A stretch of 64,000 nucleotides of DNA, taken from Gorsachius magnificus (taxonomy: Eukaryota; Chordata; Aves; Pelecaniformes; Ardeidae). Made by a program: the position numbers and the translations under genes. Of this stretch, positions 32,401-43,589 are shown one piece after another. How positions within the stretch are numbered: the first letter of the stretch is position 1; every line of letters starts with the position of its first letter. Under the pieces are notes generated by a model that saw only the letters and a program-made list of their open reading frames with translations, ran no database searches and was not told the origin of the DNA. The stretch lies in assembly GCA_034008185.1 (NCBI GenBank), contig CM067109.1, positions 806,001-870,000 on the forward strand, read 5' to 3'.

Positions 32401-35400
32401 TGACTGCAGATGCATGAGTGCTGAACAATAGGGCACTCTCAAATCTGGATTTTTTTTGAGAATGTGAAATGGGTTTGAAAGGATTGAAACTTCAAAGCTA
32501 CTGACAACTTTTTAAAAAATGTAGTAAGTCTTTTTAAAATAAACTGCTTTAAAACCTAGTAGCCTTTGTAAAAGGGCAAATGCTGCTGTAACATCTGCCT
32601 ACAAACTGTTGTGTAGGTGACCAATAACATTGAAAGCACCACTGAATTTACTGTACGAATAACCTATCACTTCAGCAGGTTAAAAGCACTAATGCTCGCC
32701 AACTTGTCGCGTGCTTGGAATTTTTAATGTCAAAAATTGATCTTAACTGCTACGTGTGAAACTTAGTATCTTTGCAGGTAATAATTAAGCTAATTAATAG
32801 GCGTTTAACAGGTTTTGCTGCCTCTCATTGGAACTTGAAGTCACTGAAAAAGTTGTTCTAATGTACAAAAATTAACTAGATATCAATTTTAGACCTTCCT
32901 AATATGGCACTTCTAATCCTCCCAGAACTAGAAATATGTTAATTGATTTACAGTCTGCTTAATTTGTTGGTTTATACAGCTTTTTTGTCAGTACCTATGG
33001 TATTAGGGCATCTCCTGCAATGAGTTGTGCAATTGCTGTTTTAACATCCTTAATCTGCAGCACTTCCTGGTATTGTTGTGAGGGGGATGAGGCTCTGACT
33101 TGGTATTTGACTTGTCTCACTTTCAGTTCTGTGTAAACTCCATGAATTAGTTTTGCTTTCAACAGTACTGAAGGTTTGTTTTCAACAAGCGCACTCTTTA
33201 AACCTGATCTTCTGACTGCTAAAATAGTGATTTTTTTATTTTTTAATTGATAGTCCTGATTGGGGTGCACTTGGTAAAGCAATTCAGGGTTTTTTGTAGA
33301 ATGTTACATGGGTTTTAGACTAGTGCTGAGCCTGCATAACAACTTGTTTCCTACAGCATTTTAAGTTGCACGGGCAAAATGGGAGTTTGGTGGATACAGT
33401 GCTGAAGTACTGCCGTAGCCTGAAGCTGACTGCGGTAGCAGTCTGTGCTCCAGTCACCCTTTGTGTGGGGAGTGGGTTTTTTGATTCACATGAGCCCTCA
33501 CACCACCCCATGAAGGCATTAAAAATAGCGTGGGTCTCCAGGCATCTCAGCCCTCTCCTGTAGTGGGAGGGGATTTCCAGACCTCTCTGTTCTCGATGCG
33601 TGGAAGCTGCTTTATGGCCTGGTCAATGCTATGCCAGTTAACAGTTTTGGTTTCCTTAAAGCTTGCAGGTGAATGTCCTGGCACCGTCAAGGAGTGTGGC
33701 TTTGTGTCCTGTGACATCCCTTGAAATGGGAAGGGATGTGTGTACCTGCAAGGCTGTGTGTACGCCACACAGTCCCACGGTGTTAGCGTTGTGCTGGTGA
33801 CGTCAGGCTGTGAAGGAACTGCTCAGAACAGCCCAAAATAGAGGAGTGGGCGTTACTGGGTTATGAAGTGGCTACTCCTGTCCCAATTCAGAGACTCATC
33901 GACACTATACGTAATACTCCTATTTTGCTTCCTGAACATGCAGTTTTAATATTAGGCTGTTAAAATATTTCATCATAACAAATGGGATGTGTAGTCTGGC
34001 AGAGTTGCAGTGCTTTTAGGAATTTTAACTTTTGTTTCCTCTCTTCCAGTGATCCTGTCAGTTATGAAACCTTAATATAGCGTTGGGCATTAATTATATT
34101 TAGGATTGTAGATTAACTGGGAAGCCTTAATTTTCTTTTCATCTCCTTGAGCAGTTACCCACACTACTACTCAGTGCTTTCATCTGTCTCACTCCCTCAT
34201 CTCAGTCTGTCTCTACTGTTCATATTTCTCTTCTAATTATGATAGAAATAGTATTGCGATATGATTAACAAGATGGGGGAATGGTGGGTTTTTTTTTTTC
34301 CCCCGAGTTTGAGCAGTGCTTGTCAGAATCTGTAAAATACCTTTTTTGGAGGGCTTGAATTAAGAAGTGGGCATGAGTGTGGTTCCAGTCATGATTTTAT
34401 AATTGATCACATCACTGTTCAGTTCATTGTATGCACGTTCAGTTTCAGAGTAAAAAATAAAAAATGGTTTGAATGGTTTCTACTAAGGATCGGGCTAAGG
34501 TGTTTTGCCTCCCCGTTGGGGTGGGGTATGAACATGTTCTTTTAGTTATAGCAGCTTCACTGCTCAGCAGTTGACTGTTAAGGTGTGTAACTGCAGGTCC
34601 TGAGTCCTTCAGACAGTTGAGGAAAGCTCACGCTTGCTCGTGTGGTGCTCTGCTAACACCAGCAGGGCTGTACGAAGAATTGCCCCTTCTTGATCAGGGA
34701 GTCAGTTCGTGTGTTTACTATAAATGAGGTGTGGTTTCTGACACTTAAGATGTCAGATAGAAAGCTGACATTCATCTACTCTGAAAAATAACAGAAAGAC
34801 TATCAGGTGTAGCCAAGTCAGTCCTTCACTAATGATTTTGGCCTCAAGTTACTTTGGATGTAAGTAGAATCACAGAACAGCCCAGGTTGGAAGGGACCTT
34901 AAAAGATGACCTGATCCTACCTTTGGTGGGAAAGGGAGCTGAGATGAGACTATCGAGCACCCTGTCCAACTGCACCTCACACCTCCAGCGAGGGGGACTC
35001 GGCCATGTCCCTGCGGAGGTGGTGTTCTGGTAATTGATCAGTCTCACTGCAAAAAGCTTCTTTCATTCTCTTGCATGTAATTGGTATTGCTGGATTGAGT
35101 GAGATTGAACGAGTAAAGTTATAAAAGCTGCTTTTGGACTTGGTGCACAACCTGATTTTTATCCTCTGGGGAGGAGGAAAGTCTTTGGAGTGATGGAAAA
35201 GGAGGATGCCAAGGGAGAATTTCTCCTTGGAACTGACTGCAGTATAGTGCGTTAAGTGCAGAGTAGTGGGGAAGAGTCCTATTCTGTACCCTGTTGAAAT
35301 GAAGAGGCCCTCAACAGCAGAGGGTGAATATTCCCTTCCTGTACATATGTAAGATATTCTGAAATGCTTTTGGAAGCACTTTGGTTAAAGGCATGTTTGC

Positions 35401-38400
35401 TTGTTTTAAAAAATACCCTTAACGCTAGCAGCATGTTTGCTGCTGTTTCTTGGCCGCAGAGGGTCTGACTTAAGGCATAACTGATCACGTGAACTACTGT
35501 AGCAGGCTGCGTTTCAGTTGTAGTAGATTGCATCTGAGACTTGCTTCTGATGCTCAGAGGTGCTCAGCTGGACCGCGTGGTCGAGCAGACAGCTGAAAGC
35601 GTAGAGGTGCAAGTTGTGTGGGGTTTTTTATTATTGACTGCAAGCTTAGTGTTAGGAAGGTTCCTGTGAATCTTGTAGTGAACTTGTAACCATGCTTTTG
35701 GTTTTGGAAGAGCATGCAACTGTTGATGTCCAATATAGTTCTTGTTTATTTCTGGTATTAATGAATAAAGCATACTGCTGCTCTGTTTTGAGTCTGGGGC
35801 ACAGTTGAATAGCGACAGGTTATGGGATATTTTTTGTCCCATCTCGAATGAAAGCTTGCTTTCTACTCAGAACTGCTTATTTGCGCTACGTGCTGCTGCT
35901 TTTTTTTCTTGTAACATTTTGTTTGTTTGTTTTTCAGCTTAACTTCCCATTTCTAAAGAACTAAAAAGGCAGAAGAAATTAAAAAGTAATAATAAGATTG
36001 AAGTGGTCTTGCACTACTCCCTTCCTTGCTCCCTCTGCTCATCTAGCACCTCTTTCACCCTTTCCACAATCTCAGCACTGATGCAAGAGCCGCCCTACCA
36101 TCAGGAAAAGCCTTCTCTACCTTCTGACTCATCAACTCATCTTTCCCCTCCACTCCTGGCTCCAAATCTTGCCTTAAACACTGCTCTTTACCTTTCAGTC
36201 TTACAAGTTTCTGTCCCACTGTTAGCCTGAACTTGACGTTTCAAAGGCATACCATAGAGTACTTCTACAAATTATTTTCTGTAGCTAATTTTCCAGCCTC
36301 CATATTGAATTTTGTAAAGCTCTTTGAGACATGGCTGGTGAAATGCTCTACTAAGACCTGACCTTTTTTAGCATCTTAGTGGAGCTTAGCGTTGTTCTTT
36401 GTTGTGACCCTTCAGTAAGTAGTAGGCAAGCCGGAAGGTGCTGCAAAGCACTACTCTGTATTGTCCCTGTGGTGGCACTGAGCACCTGCTCGGGGAAGAC
36501 GAGGTGAGGATTTGTACATACGTGGCCTGATTAGGGTTCTCCAGCAGCATCCTGCTAACTGTACTTGCTTGACCTCTTTATAGATATTTCAAACAAACAA
36601 AACCAACACTGCTCCAGAAGGTTTGGTAATGAAGTGTGTCCTCTCCTGCTCTTTGTAATGAACCATGGAGTTGGTTGTGGTTTTGTCACTCTCAGGCTCT
36701 GGACTGATGCTTGGGAAAAAGCCGACCCACTGAAGAAAAACCGGTCCTCTTTTGTGGGGGAATTCCAGGCTGTAACCACCACCCTAGAACGCACTAGATG
36801 GCAGCTGCTTCTGTAAAGGGAAGGAAAATGGATCTGTTTCTGAGAAAAGGATAAAGACAATTGTTTGGTTTCAGTTTAAAGAGCCCGTTTCCTTTTGGGA
36901 AGGTGGAGTGGGATGGGCAGAAAATGGGTGTCTTTGACCTGTGATGACAAAGGATCCACAGCAGTGTGATTGCTTTTCACAGATAATACATATGGGCGAG
37001 TTGTCCATTTCTGCCTCAGACTGGTATAGCAATATTTTTCATTGATGTTCCACACTTGCTAACACCTAATCTTTAATCTTTTAACTGTGGTTTTTCTTTT
37101 TTTTTTTTTTTGCTTGATCTGTGTGTGAACACAGTTTGCTTTTGAAACACACCAAGAATAAATACTGCTTCTTGACAAGTTTAACTGTATTTTTTTTAAC
37201 TTGATTAATTGGATCTTAATGCAAGTGATTGGGCCTGATTTTTTTTTTCTTCTTTCCTCATGTTGTCAGATTGGAATTTTCCTGACCTTAAGCATTAGGT
37301 TGAATTTACAGCTTGGTGAAATGTTCTGGTCAAGGGTTCCTTGGAGGTGAAAATGCTATTTAGAAGTACTTTGTGAGGGTGCTGACTCAGCTGCCCAAAA
37401 GCAGCTGGAGATTGAAAAATTCTCCCTCTTGAGGTTTGACAAGAAATGAAAAAAAGGGAAGGATCAGGGAGAATACAGTGGGTTCTTGAGGCTTCCCTAG
37501 TTCAGGGCTGTGGGTATTCTGGGGTTTGGGTTTTTAATTTGTTTTGGTTTTCCCTCTAGTTCTGTATTTCACTAATGACTGTAGGAATCTTGTGTGGTAT
37601 ATTGTCACGTAACTCCAGAGGTAACTAACACATTTGTTGCAGCAGTCAACTGGTTAGAGTACAAGAAAGGTTTTACTCCTTTGTTTTCAGCATTATTACG
37701 AATAGTAATGGGAAATTCTATGCTCCATTAGTGTAATCTTCAAATCTGTGTTTATGTGAATTCTGACGACACCTTGTCCGAGCCATAAGTGCTGCTCTCC
37801 CGTTAGATGGAATAGATGGAAATGAATTGGGAATCGGTGCCTTGCCCAAGGTCCCTCCTGCAGTTTGAAGTCTTAAACTTCAAGACTTACTTTCTTTTTA
37901 TTTTGGTTTGGCTTTTAAATGGGTATTTTTTTTTTCCAAGGGTCTGCAAGAGCACTAGAATTATGTCTGAACCCTTTCAGAAAAATGACTAAAATGGCAT
38001 CGTTTTCTGCTCTCAGGATTTTGTGTTCAGTTGTCTTAACGAAGGGGACTGGATACCCTTCTGCAGTGAACCACGCTAACTTTAAACCTGCATAGCGGTA
38101 TATAGAGTGCTGGAGTTGCACTTGCTGCTGGCTGGCAAATCGACTCGCCAAAGTCTGGTGGCAGTGGTGATCTTTTCAGAAAAGGGAAGCACTAAGCTGC
38201 CTCTGATTCCAGGTGGAGTTTGCAGAATTGGAGATTGGAAGGAGACTTGGTAAGGAATAATGTTTTGACAAGGAATAACTGAAAATCAGGTGACTTCCAG
38301 ATTTCTTTATAGTTTGAGCCGCATTATAAGGCAAACGTTCTCAGCGAGGCACGTGGCCAGGATGCCAAGGGAAATGAACAAACCTATATTTGAGCACCCA

Positions 38401-38797
38401 GTGGCTCTCTTCCCACTATAATATTTTTATACAGTGTATTAAGGTTGAGTGCTCAGTATATAACACATATTTTGAAGTGTGGTCTGTTCTGTTGCAGTTA
38501 CTGTCTTCTAACTCTTCTCAAAATGAGACTGGTGCTTTGCTCTCTGTATGAGTACTAAAGATAAGGATTCCTGTGTGTCTTGCATCCCTCTTAACCCTTC
38601 AGAGGGATTCACAGCTTCCGCAAGTGCTATAGTTATGCATGCTTAAATGCATTAACTTAGTTGAAAATTCGGTTGCACTTGTTTATTTTGAGACTCAGTT
38701 TAAAAAAATACTTGGCAGGACTTCTTTGGTTAAACGTTATTTCTGGTTTGTTTTTTTTTCTTACCAGGTAGTTGGCAAAAAAGGAGAGAGCCACTAG
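20398..38797 (+). CDS. TXNL1: TXNL1, thioredoxin-like protein 1, complete eight-exon gene
   Basis: Eight exons join in frame: 20398-20495, 22716-22812, 23912-24085, 27629-27751, 28126-28195, 28794-28966, 31779-31883 and 38768-38797. Together they are 870 nt, encoding 289 aa plus stop, the same length as the human protein. Residues 1 to about 105 form a thioredoxin fold with the redox pair C34-G-P-C37; residues about 115-285 form the PITH domain, ending KKGESH. From family knowledge TXNL1 is a cytosolic thioredoxin-like reductase that docks on the 19S proteasome lid near Rpn11. All introns are GT-AG and all phases fit. There is no frameshift and the catalytic cysteines are intact, so the gene looks functional. 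It is divergent from WDR7 and followed by two AATAAA signals. Confidence 0.98.
20496..22715 (+). other. TXNL1: TXNL1 intron 1
   Basis: This 2220-bp intron has GT-AG ends. Its first 150 bp are still CpG island and hold a 74-bp palindrome (20538-20611). The rest is single-copy-looking sequence with T-rich runs. Confidence 0.9.
20538..20611. repeat. 74-bp zero-spacer near-perfect palindrome
   Basis: The two 37-base arms meet with no loop between 20574 and 20575. Base-by-base pairing holds at every position except one, where A20549 faces C20600. The arms are almost pure GC. It lies 43 bp after the TXNL1 exon 1 donor. Confidence 0.95.
22716..22812 (+). CDS. TXNL1: TXNL1 exon 2, CGPC active site
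   Basis: It completes glycine 33 and encodes CGPCLRIAPAFNALSNKYPQ onward to DVHQCQ. It contains both redox cysteines. The acceptor is ttttcacag and the donor is gtgggt. Confidence 0.97.
22813..23911 (+). other. TXNL1: TXNL1 intron 2
   Basis: This 1099-bp intron has no recognisable repeat, exon or RNA gene. Confidence 0.9.
23912..24085 (+). CDS. TXNL1: TXNL1 exon 3
   Basis: This 174-nt, phase-0 exon encodes GTAATNNISATPTFLFFRNK and then the end of the thioredoxin fold and the linker, ending DIPKGY. It includes the cis-proline motif TPT typical of thioredoxins. Confidence 0.97.
24086..27628 (+). other. TXNL1: TXNL1 intron 3
   Basis: This 3543-bp AT-rich intron contains a T20 tract at 26604-26623. 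The longest open frame (24362-24748) is T-rich and hydrophobic with no motif, so I do not call it a gene. Confidence 0.9.
26604..26623 (+). repeat. T20 homopolymer in TXNL1 intron 3
   Basis: An uninterrupted run of T. Confidence 0.9.
27629..27751 (+). CDS. TXNL1: TXNL1 exon 4
   Basis: 41 codons beginning MDLMPFINKAGCECLNESDE and ending SDCDEQ, the start of the PITH domain. The acceptor is actttcag and the donor is gtacag. Confidence 0.97.
27752..28125 (+). other. TXNL1: TXNL1 intron 4
   Basis: A short 374-bp intron; nothing recognised inside. Confidence 0.9.
28126..28195 (+). CDS. TXNL1: TXNL1 exon 5
   Basis: 70 nt encoding LLITVAFSQPVKLYSMKLQG then PDN and the first base of a glycine codon. 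It forms PITH core strands. The donor is gtgagtg. Confidence 0.97.
28196..28793 (+). other. TXNL1: TXNL1 intron 5
   Basis: A 598-bp AT-rich intron; nothing recognised inside. Confidence 0.9.
28794..28966 (+). CDS. TXNL1: TXNL1 exon 6
   Basis: 173 nt completing the split glycine and encoding QGPKYVKIFINLPRSMDFEE onward to NVNSVT. The acceptor is acacag and the donor is gtaagt. Confidence 0.97.
28967..31778 (+). other. TXNL1: TXNL1 intron 6
   Basis: A 2812-bp intron. It contains an antisense coding-like open frame (30551-30871), listed separately. No other feature is seen. Confidence 0.9.
30551..30871 (-). pseudogene. Antisense coding-like open frame, possible pseudogene or exon
   Basis: The minus strand is open for 106 codons from just after a TGA (30874-30872) to a TAG at 30553-30551. 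The inferred peptide is charged and rich in K, E, Q and R, with a helical stretch around ISLYKQDARKARVEML followed by KKALFRQKETEEH, and an S/T/N-rich tail. That composition is unlike the chance frames in the same intron. I do not recognise the family. There is no intact upstream exon: an AG at the ggtacag just inside the frame could be an acceptor, but its pyrimidine tract is poor. It may be a retropseudogene fragment, an exon of an antisense transcript, or chance. Confidence 0.3.
31779..31883 (+). CDS. TXNL1: TXNL1 exon 7
   Basis: 35 codons beginning LFVQSNHGDEETTRITYFTF and ending NMNDFKR. A strong T-rich tract precedes the ttag acceptor; the donor is gtgagt. Confidence 0.97.
32995..33282 (-). 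other. Antisense open frame of 95 codons, unidentified
   Basis: The frame has no ATG at its start (it opens with TTG) and ends with TAG. The peptide has a protein-like mix rich in K, V and Q, for example VRQVKYQVRASSPSQQYQEV. I do not recognise it. It may be chance or an old pseudogene fragment. Confidence 0.15.
34865..35066 (-). mobile_element. CR1 LINE fragment
   Basis: It starts tagaatcacagaacagccca then ggttggaagggacct, the reverse complement of a CR1 3' end. It lies in TXNL1 intron 7. Confidence 0.9.
35938..35964 (+). other. TXNL1: Possible alternative terminal exon of TXNL1
   Basis: A strong pyrimidine tract ending ttttcag lies at 35937. Spliced to exon 7 it would stay in phase and add L-N-F-P-F-L-K-N before TAA at 35962-35964, replacing VVGKKGESH. 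No AATAAA follows within several hundred bases, which argues against use. This is only a sequence-level possibility. Confidence 0.2.
38768..38797 (+). CDS. TXNL1: TXNL1 exon 8, terminal coding part
   Basis: Nine codons, VVGKKGESH, then TAG at 38795-38797. A pyrimidine tract and ttaccag precede it. The 3' UTR continues to the AATAAA signals. Confidence 0.96.
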   Translation, partial: VVGKKGESH

Positions 38798-38920
38798 GAC
38801 GCAAAAGACACTGGAAGGCCTTATCGCAATCAAAGAGATCTTCACTTTTATCTACACCTCCTGGATAATTGCTTGACCATAACCAGAGACTGTCAATCTG
38901 TTTCATTTAATGCCATTACC

Positions 38921-38926
38921 AATAAA
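38921..38926 (+). terminator. TXNL1: Poly(A) signal 1 of TXNL1
   Basis: Canonical AATAAA 124 bp after the stop codon, followed by a T-rich stretch (tgcttttgttg). It would give a very short 3' UTR. Confidence 0.8.
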
Positions 38927-38994
38927 TCATTGCTTTTGTTGAGATGGAGTTTCCCTAGTGTGTTTCTGTTGTAATCCTCGTACATGTATTTGTA

Positions 38995-39000
38995 AATAAA
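38995..39000 (+). terminator. TXNL1: Poly(A) signal 2 of TXNL1
   Basis: A second AATAAA, 198 bp after the stop codon, in an AT-rich context. Either or both may be used. Confidence 0.7.
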
Positions 39001-42000
39001 ATTCATTACTTTTGCCAAGTTTAATTTTGTTATTCTAGTAACTGTGGCTCTTCCTTCGCTCCATTTAAACTTCAAAACTCGACTGGCTTATCTTTAGGAA
39101 CAGAAGACAGAACGCAGCTGGCATTTGTTCAGAGAGGTCAGGGAGACAGAGAGCCCTTGGAGGCCATCTGAAAATACAATCCCAGCTCCTTCGTTAGAAG
39201 GCCGAGGGGAGTTAGGATCGCTGTTCCCACAAGATACAGATACTTCTCAGAAAGGAGTAACTTCACCTGTTTGGGAAATTGCCATTTCCCTCCCTCCCTC
39301 AAAAAGCAGAGGAGGAGGAAGCATATTTGAAGTTACCATTCTGTTAACTTGAAGATCTGTCGTAAAAGGCACGCTGATGCGAGCTGTTTGGCACTGAGAA
39401 TTCTTGAGTCTTTTGAAGGTGTGTGTTTGTTTGGTTTTTTTTTTTTAAATATTATTAGAAAACAGTGACCTGGGTTCCCAGGCAGACTCTAGCAAGCTGT
39501 GCAGTTACGGGGATTTAGATGCTTGTGCACCCCACCTGAACGTAAATTCCTTACTTCTTTTATTGGATGTTTTTCCTCTCTCTGGATCTTGATAAGGAAA
39601 TCCTTATTGCAAATACGAATTTTACATCTTAATTGGAATTCCTGTACTACTTTGGTAAATTGTCTTGGAAGTGTGCCCTGAGTAATTTTAATAAATCGGG
39701 CATTGATCAGCACCATATATGTCTAATACTGTATAAATTCCCAGTAAAACTTGCTAAGTGTTTTAATTGGCATAATTAATTTCTTTGTAAAGTTAAATTT
39801 GTTACATTTCTAATTACCATAAATCCCACTAAGGCTTAAATCCTGTCTAATTGGCATTCTTTCCTTGAACTCAGTCGGGTGGTTCTCTTCTGGCTTGGCA
39901 GATTTGTATGTTAATACCAAGTTAACTTTCTGTTAGCGTAGATATTTTCTCCAAACAGAAAATGGGGGATTGTCTAGAAAACTGTTCTGAGAGGCACTTG
40001 GTTTGTGTGGGTTTTTTTTGCTGTATGGCTCCATACTTGGGAATACTCCTCTATCTGTATTGCAGTCGGCGGCATGCGACGATGACTTGGTTTCCTTCAT
40101 GCTTCCTTAATGTTTTGCTTCAGCGGGGGTGTAAGGCATGTAACACACTGTGTATAGGATATAAATCACTTTTAAATAGAACTGAGGGCAATATGAATAA
40201 CTGTTCCTGTTTATAATTTTGTATACTAATTACCTTTTGGGTTATTGTTTAAGTGCCTCATCTTAAGTATTGCTTACCTCATCATATTTATACCTGAGCG
40301 ATTTGATAACCTGGTGATTCTCCTCTTTGTAAAAGATCAGTCCCGTTTATATGGTTTATGAGACTTCTGTGATTTCCTCGGGTGCATGATGCATACCTTC
40401 CATAACGATGCCATGTACATAGATCTCAGTAAGTGTTGAGAGGTAACTGTCACATGTTGCACTTAATGGAAAAGGGGGTAGGATTGCCCCCAGGGAGCCG
40501 AGACTTGCAAACGTGAGGTTGCACTGCAGTACTGTCCTGGCAGGGGCATTACCCTGCCGTGACCTTCCTGGGTGCGCGTGGGGCTCGCAGGGCGAGCGCT
40601 TGTCATGTGCCGGCTTGGCCTGATGGCCTTGAGTATTGTTCTTAACGGGAAGGGGCGCAGTGAGAGGCTGACCTCACCTGCGACCGATGGGAGTCCCAGA
40701 AGGGAGCCGTAATGCTGCTTGTCTTCGCAGAGGCTCTGGGAACTGAAACTTGTTGCTAGTCCAGGCTGTAGATGGACATTCACTGCCGTTAGGTTAAATC
40801 GGCTCCCTGCACAGCTTGTTGCTTGTTGCGTATCCTAAAGCTGGCGCGCGTTTGGGATAGGCGGGTGAAATCTTACCGAGTGGCGTGTGGGCGCAAAACT
40901 GTTCTTGTGCTTCGATGCGTAAGCGAGGTCCGACCCGGGTTTGAGAGCAGCCCTGGCCCCCTCCAGCCAGCCCACCCCTCGCTGCTTTGTTTCTAGCAGA
41001 GGTGGATCCGTTCAGCTTTCAGCGACGTGCTGAGGGGTCACTGCGAGTCGGTGGGTGCGCACGTGTTTTACGGCGGATGTCCTAGTTCAGCTGGTAGCTT
41101 AAAGAAGGGTTTTAACTGGAACCTTCTCTTGCTTCCTTCAGGGTTGACGAGCTGGTCGTGAGGGTTGCTTGGTGTCTTTCAGTGCCCAAAAGCTCTGCGG
41201 TCGTGGGGCTCCCCGGGGCTGAGCGTATTGGGCTGGGGACTGTGTAACAGACTGAATCCATGGTGCCGTACCCTAATTAGAGTATCGCCGTGTACGACGT
41301 TCCCGCGCGGGGGCACTGAGATGACTGAGGAGGGGCGCTTGGCTTGCGAGCAGATACTGGGCGCCGGGAGCCTTTGATGTCAGCCTGTCTTGCCTTCGTC
41401 CTGTACGTTACTTGTGCGTTGAGATTAATAAGCATGTTACTACCAGAGAGCTGTGGGTCTTGATCTAAGGACGGCTAGAGAGAGCAGCTACAGCACCAGG
41501 GAAGTTGTTTATTTTCATGTTTATAGTCCTCCATGGTTTTTATTTCTGATAAGAGTTTGAGGTATTAGAAGACTAACCTCAAAATGTCACTTGGCTTCTA
41601 AATTAATGGAGGAAGTGTAAGAAGCAGTTACGGTTGGAAGCTAAAGCCTGAAAAAGTGCTTGTGGCCAAGGAGGTACATCCTTCGTCTGCCCGATACCTT
41701 CAGAATAGCGCGTTCCTTCCTCCTGTCATCTTCTCAGTTGGCTGAAGATGCTTGCAATGTTTTGTGGGCACCAGGAGACCTAACGTTGACGCATCCTCTT
41801 AAAACGTGGTGAGAAGGAAGGCGAGAGCACGGTCAGAGGCGCTAAAGAAGCAGAAACGCGCAGAGTCCTTTTCCTTAGGTCGGCTTTGCAGCGCTGGGAG
41901 CTGTGGGACGGCTGGGTGGTGGAATCGGTGGGTGAGGCACCCAGGGCCTCCCAGCGCCTGCTGCAGGCGTGACTCGGTGTCCTGGGCTGGTTAATCCTGC

Positions 42001-43410
42001 GTAGGGGAAGCGCCCCGGTGGAACCTGCACACCGTTTTGTGGTTGTGGTGCTTTTTCAGGTGTCATATTCCAAATACTTTGTACGCGCGGGGAATATCAG
42101 AAGTAATAAAATGAGAGATGGCTCCCAGTGTCCAAAGGGTTAACAGCTTGACCTGCAGCAAACTCCACCTTTGGAAAAGTTAGGGTTTTTTTTTTCTTTT
42201 AACTGGGTTTAGAAGAGTATTTTTGAGCTGTGTTAATCCGATACCTAGGTACTGACTTGAACATCAGCACCTTGCATAGCGTAACACTCACTTGCCTTAG
42301 GGAATGTGAGTATTTACCCCTGACTGCAATTCCTAACCTAGTCTGGCATGAACTCAAGCGCGTTCTCTGCATCTTAACTTCTAGGTTTCTTAAAGATTTG
42401 GCTTTAGGACACCAAATACATCTTTTCTTGCGGCTCAAACTTTGAAGGGCCTTTCTTTTCTCCTCGGGTGGTTCTTACTAACGTGTCTTCCTTCATGCCC
42501 TGCATTTTTGCATGCGCTGAAAATGAAGTGACTTGCTCTACGTGCAATTCTCAAACCCAGTATTTCTTACAAAGTTCAGGGGAGTGTTCCCCTGCCTGAT
42601 GCCGGCACGCTGCGGGGCTGGTTTAGAACGTACAAGGACGCGTAATTTCTTCTTTCCTGTAGCCTTTAATGACAGAAGGGTTGTCTTGAGACTGACTCTC
42701 CCCTAAAGTCCCCGTGAAACCGCTGAATGATGGAATTGGGTTTCTTCCTTAGCGGTGAACGGGAGAGGTATGTTGTGCAAAGGACACCGTGGATGCACTG
42801 CTGCTCCCCTGCTCTTCCTCACTGCCGCGCTGAAGGCTCGGCATGCTTTGTGCCTGAAATGAAACAACGCGTGCAAGGTTTTCATGAAAAAATAAGCACG
42901 CACGTGCAGAACCACGCCGGGAGGAAGCTGGATCCAGGCTGGCTCTATAAAGAAGCCTTTTGCTGCAACGGTCTGATGGCGAGCGGTCCGGACCATTCTG
43001 TGCTTTATCCTTTTACCCTTAGGTTCTCGTGCTGCTTCCCCGTACCCGGCTGCCGTCACGGGGCTGTCCCCGTCCCCGGTCGGAGCGCTGCGCGGGGCCA
43101 GCTTCACCGGCCGCTGCCTGGGGAGCTTCTCTGCCCAGGGGCGCAGGAGGCCCCGAGTCTGCTCCCGATACTGCGGGGCTGTTTTTTAAAAAAGTCCCTA
43201 AACGTGACTTACTGATGTCAGGGCGCCAGTTTTTATCAGAGAGCCGAGCAGGGTAGAAGAAATAGAAACCTCAATCAAAACCTTCCTGAGTATGGAATCT
43301 CGCTAAAAAATGTGTATGTAAATTAGTTTGCGCGTGATGAGGTCTTAGTTTTTTATAAAGCTGTGTTGACGGGCATTAACCGTACTCCTGCCTCTTGACT
43401 ATCGCTTGAT
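39001..43410. other. Intergenic DNA downstream of TXNL1
   Basis: No exon, RNA gene or recognised repeat can be supported. GC content rises noticeably from about 40.4 kb on. By human synteny this begins the desert toward TCF4. Confidence 0.6.
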
Positions 43411-43470
43411 AATCACAGAATGGCAGGGGTCGGAAGGGACCTCCGGAGGCCATCCAGTCCAACCCCAAAT
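43411..43470 (-). mobile_element. CR1 LINE 3' end scrap
   Basis: It reads aatcacagaatggcaggg then cggaagggacctc and catccagtccaacccc, a short reversed CR1 3' end. Confidence 0.85.
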
Positions 43471-43589
43471 AATCTTCAAACTCCAGTTGTTTTGGGTTTG
43501 TTTTTTTTTTTTTGCAGCCGGACTGATGTCAAGGCAACCGCTACTTAACTGGCCTTGAATATTGGCAGGGTTTTGAACGTTGTTCACTT

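Larger units (their letters stand above)
31884..38767 (+). other. TXNL1: TXNL1 intron 7
   Basis: This is the longest intron, 6884 bp. It contains a CR1 fragment (34865-35066), a possible alternative terminal exon (35938-35964) and an antisense open frame (32995-33282). A full TGACGTCA palindrome occurs at 33798-33805, without other promoter features. Confidence 0.9.

Noticed and set aside
33798..33805. Perfect CRE palindrome TGACGTCA in TXNL1 intron 7
   Set aside because: A single isolated 8-mer without a promoter or open chromatin evidence.
36300..36365. Stretch resembling the tail of an ancient SINE (ttgtaaagctctttgaga)
   Set aside because: Suggestive, but too short and diverged to assign to a family by eye.
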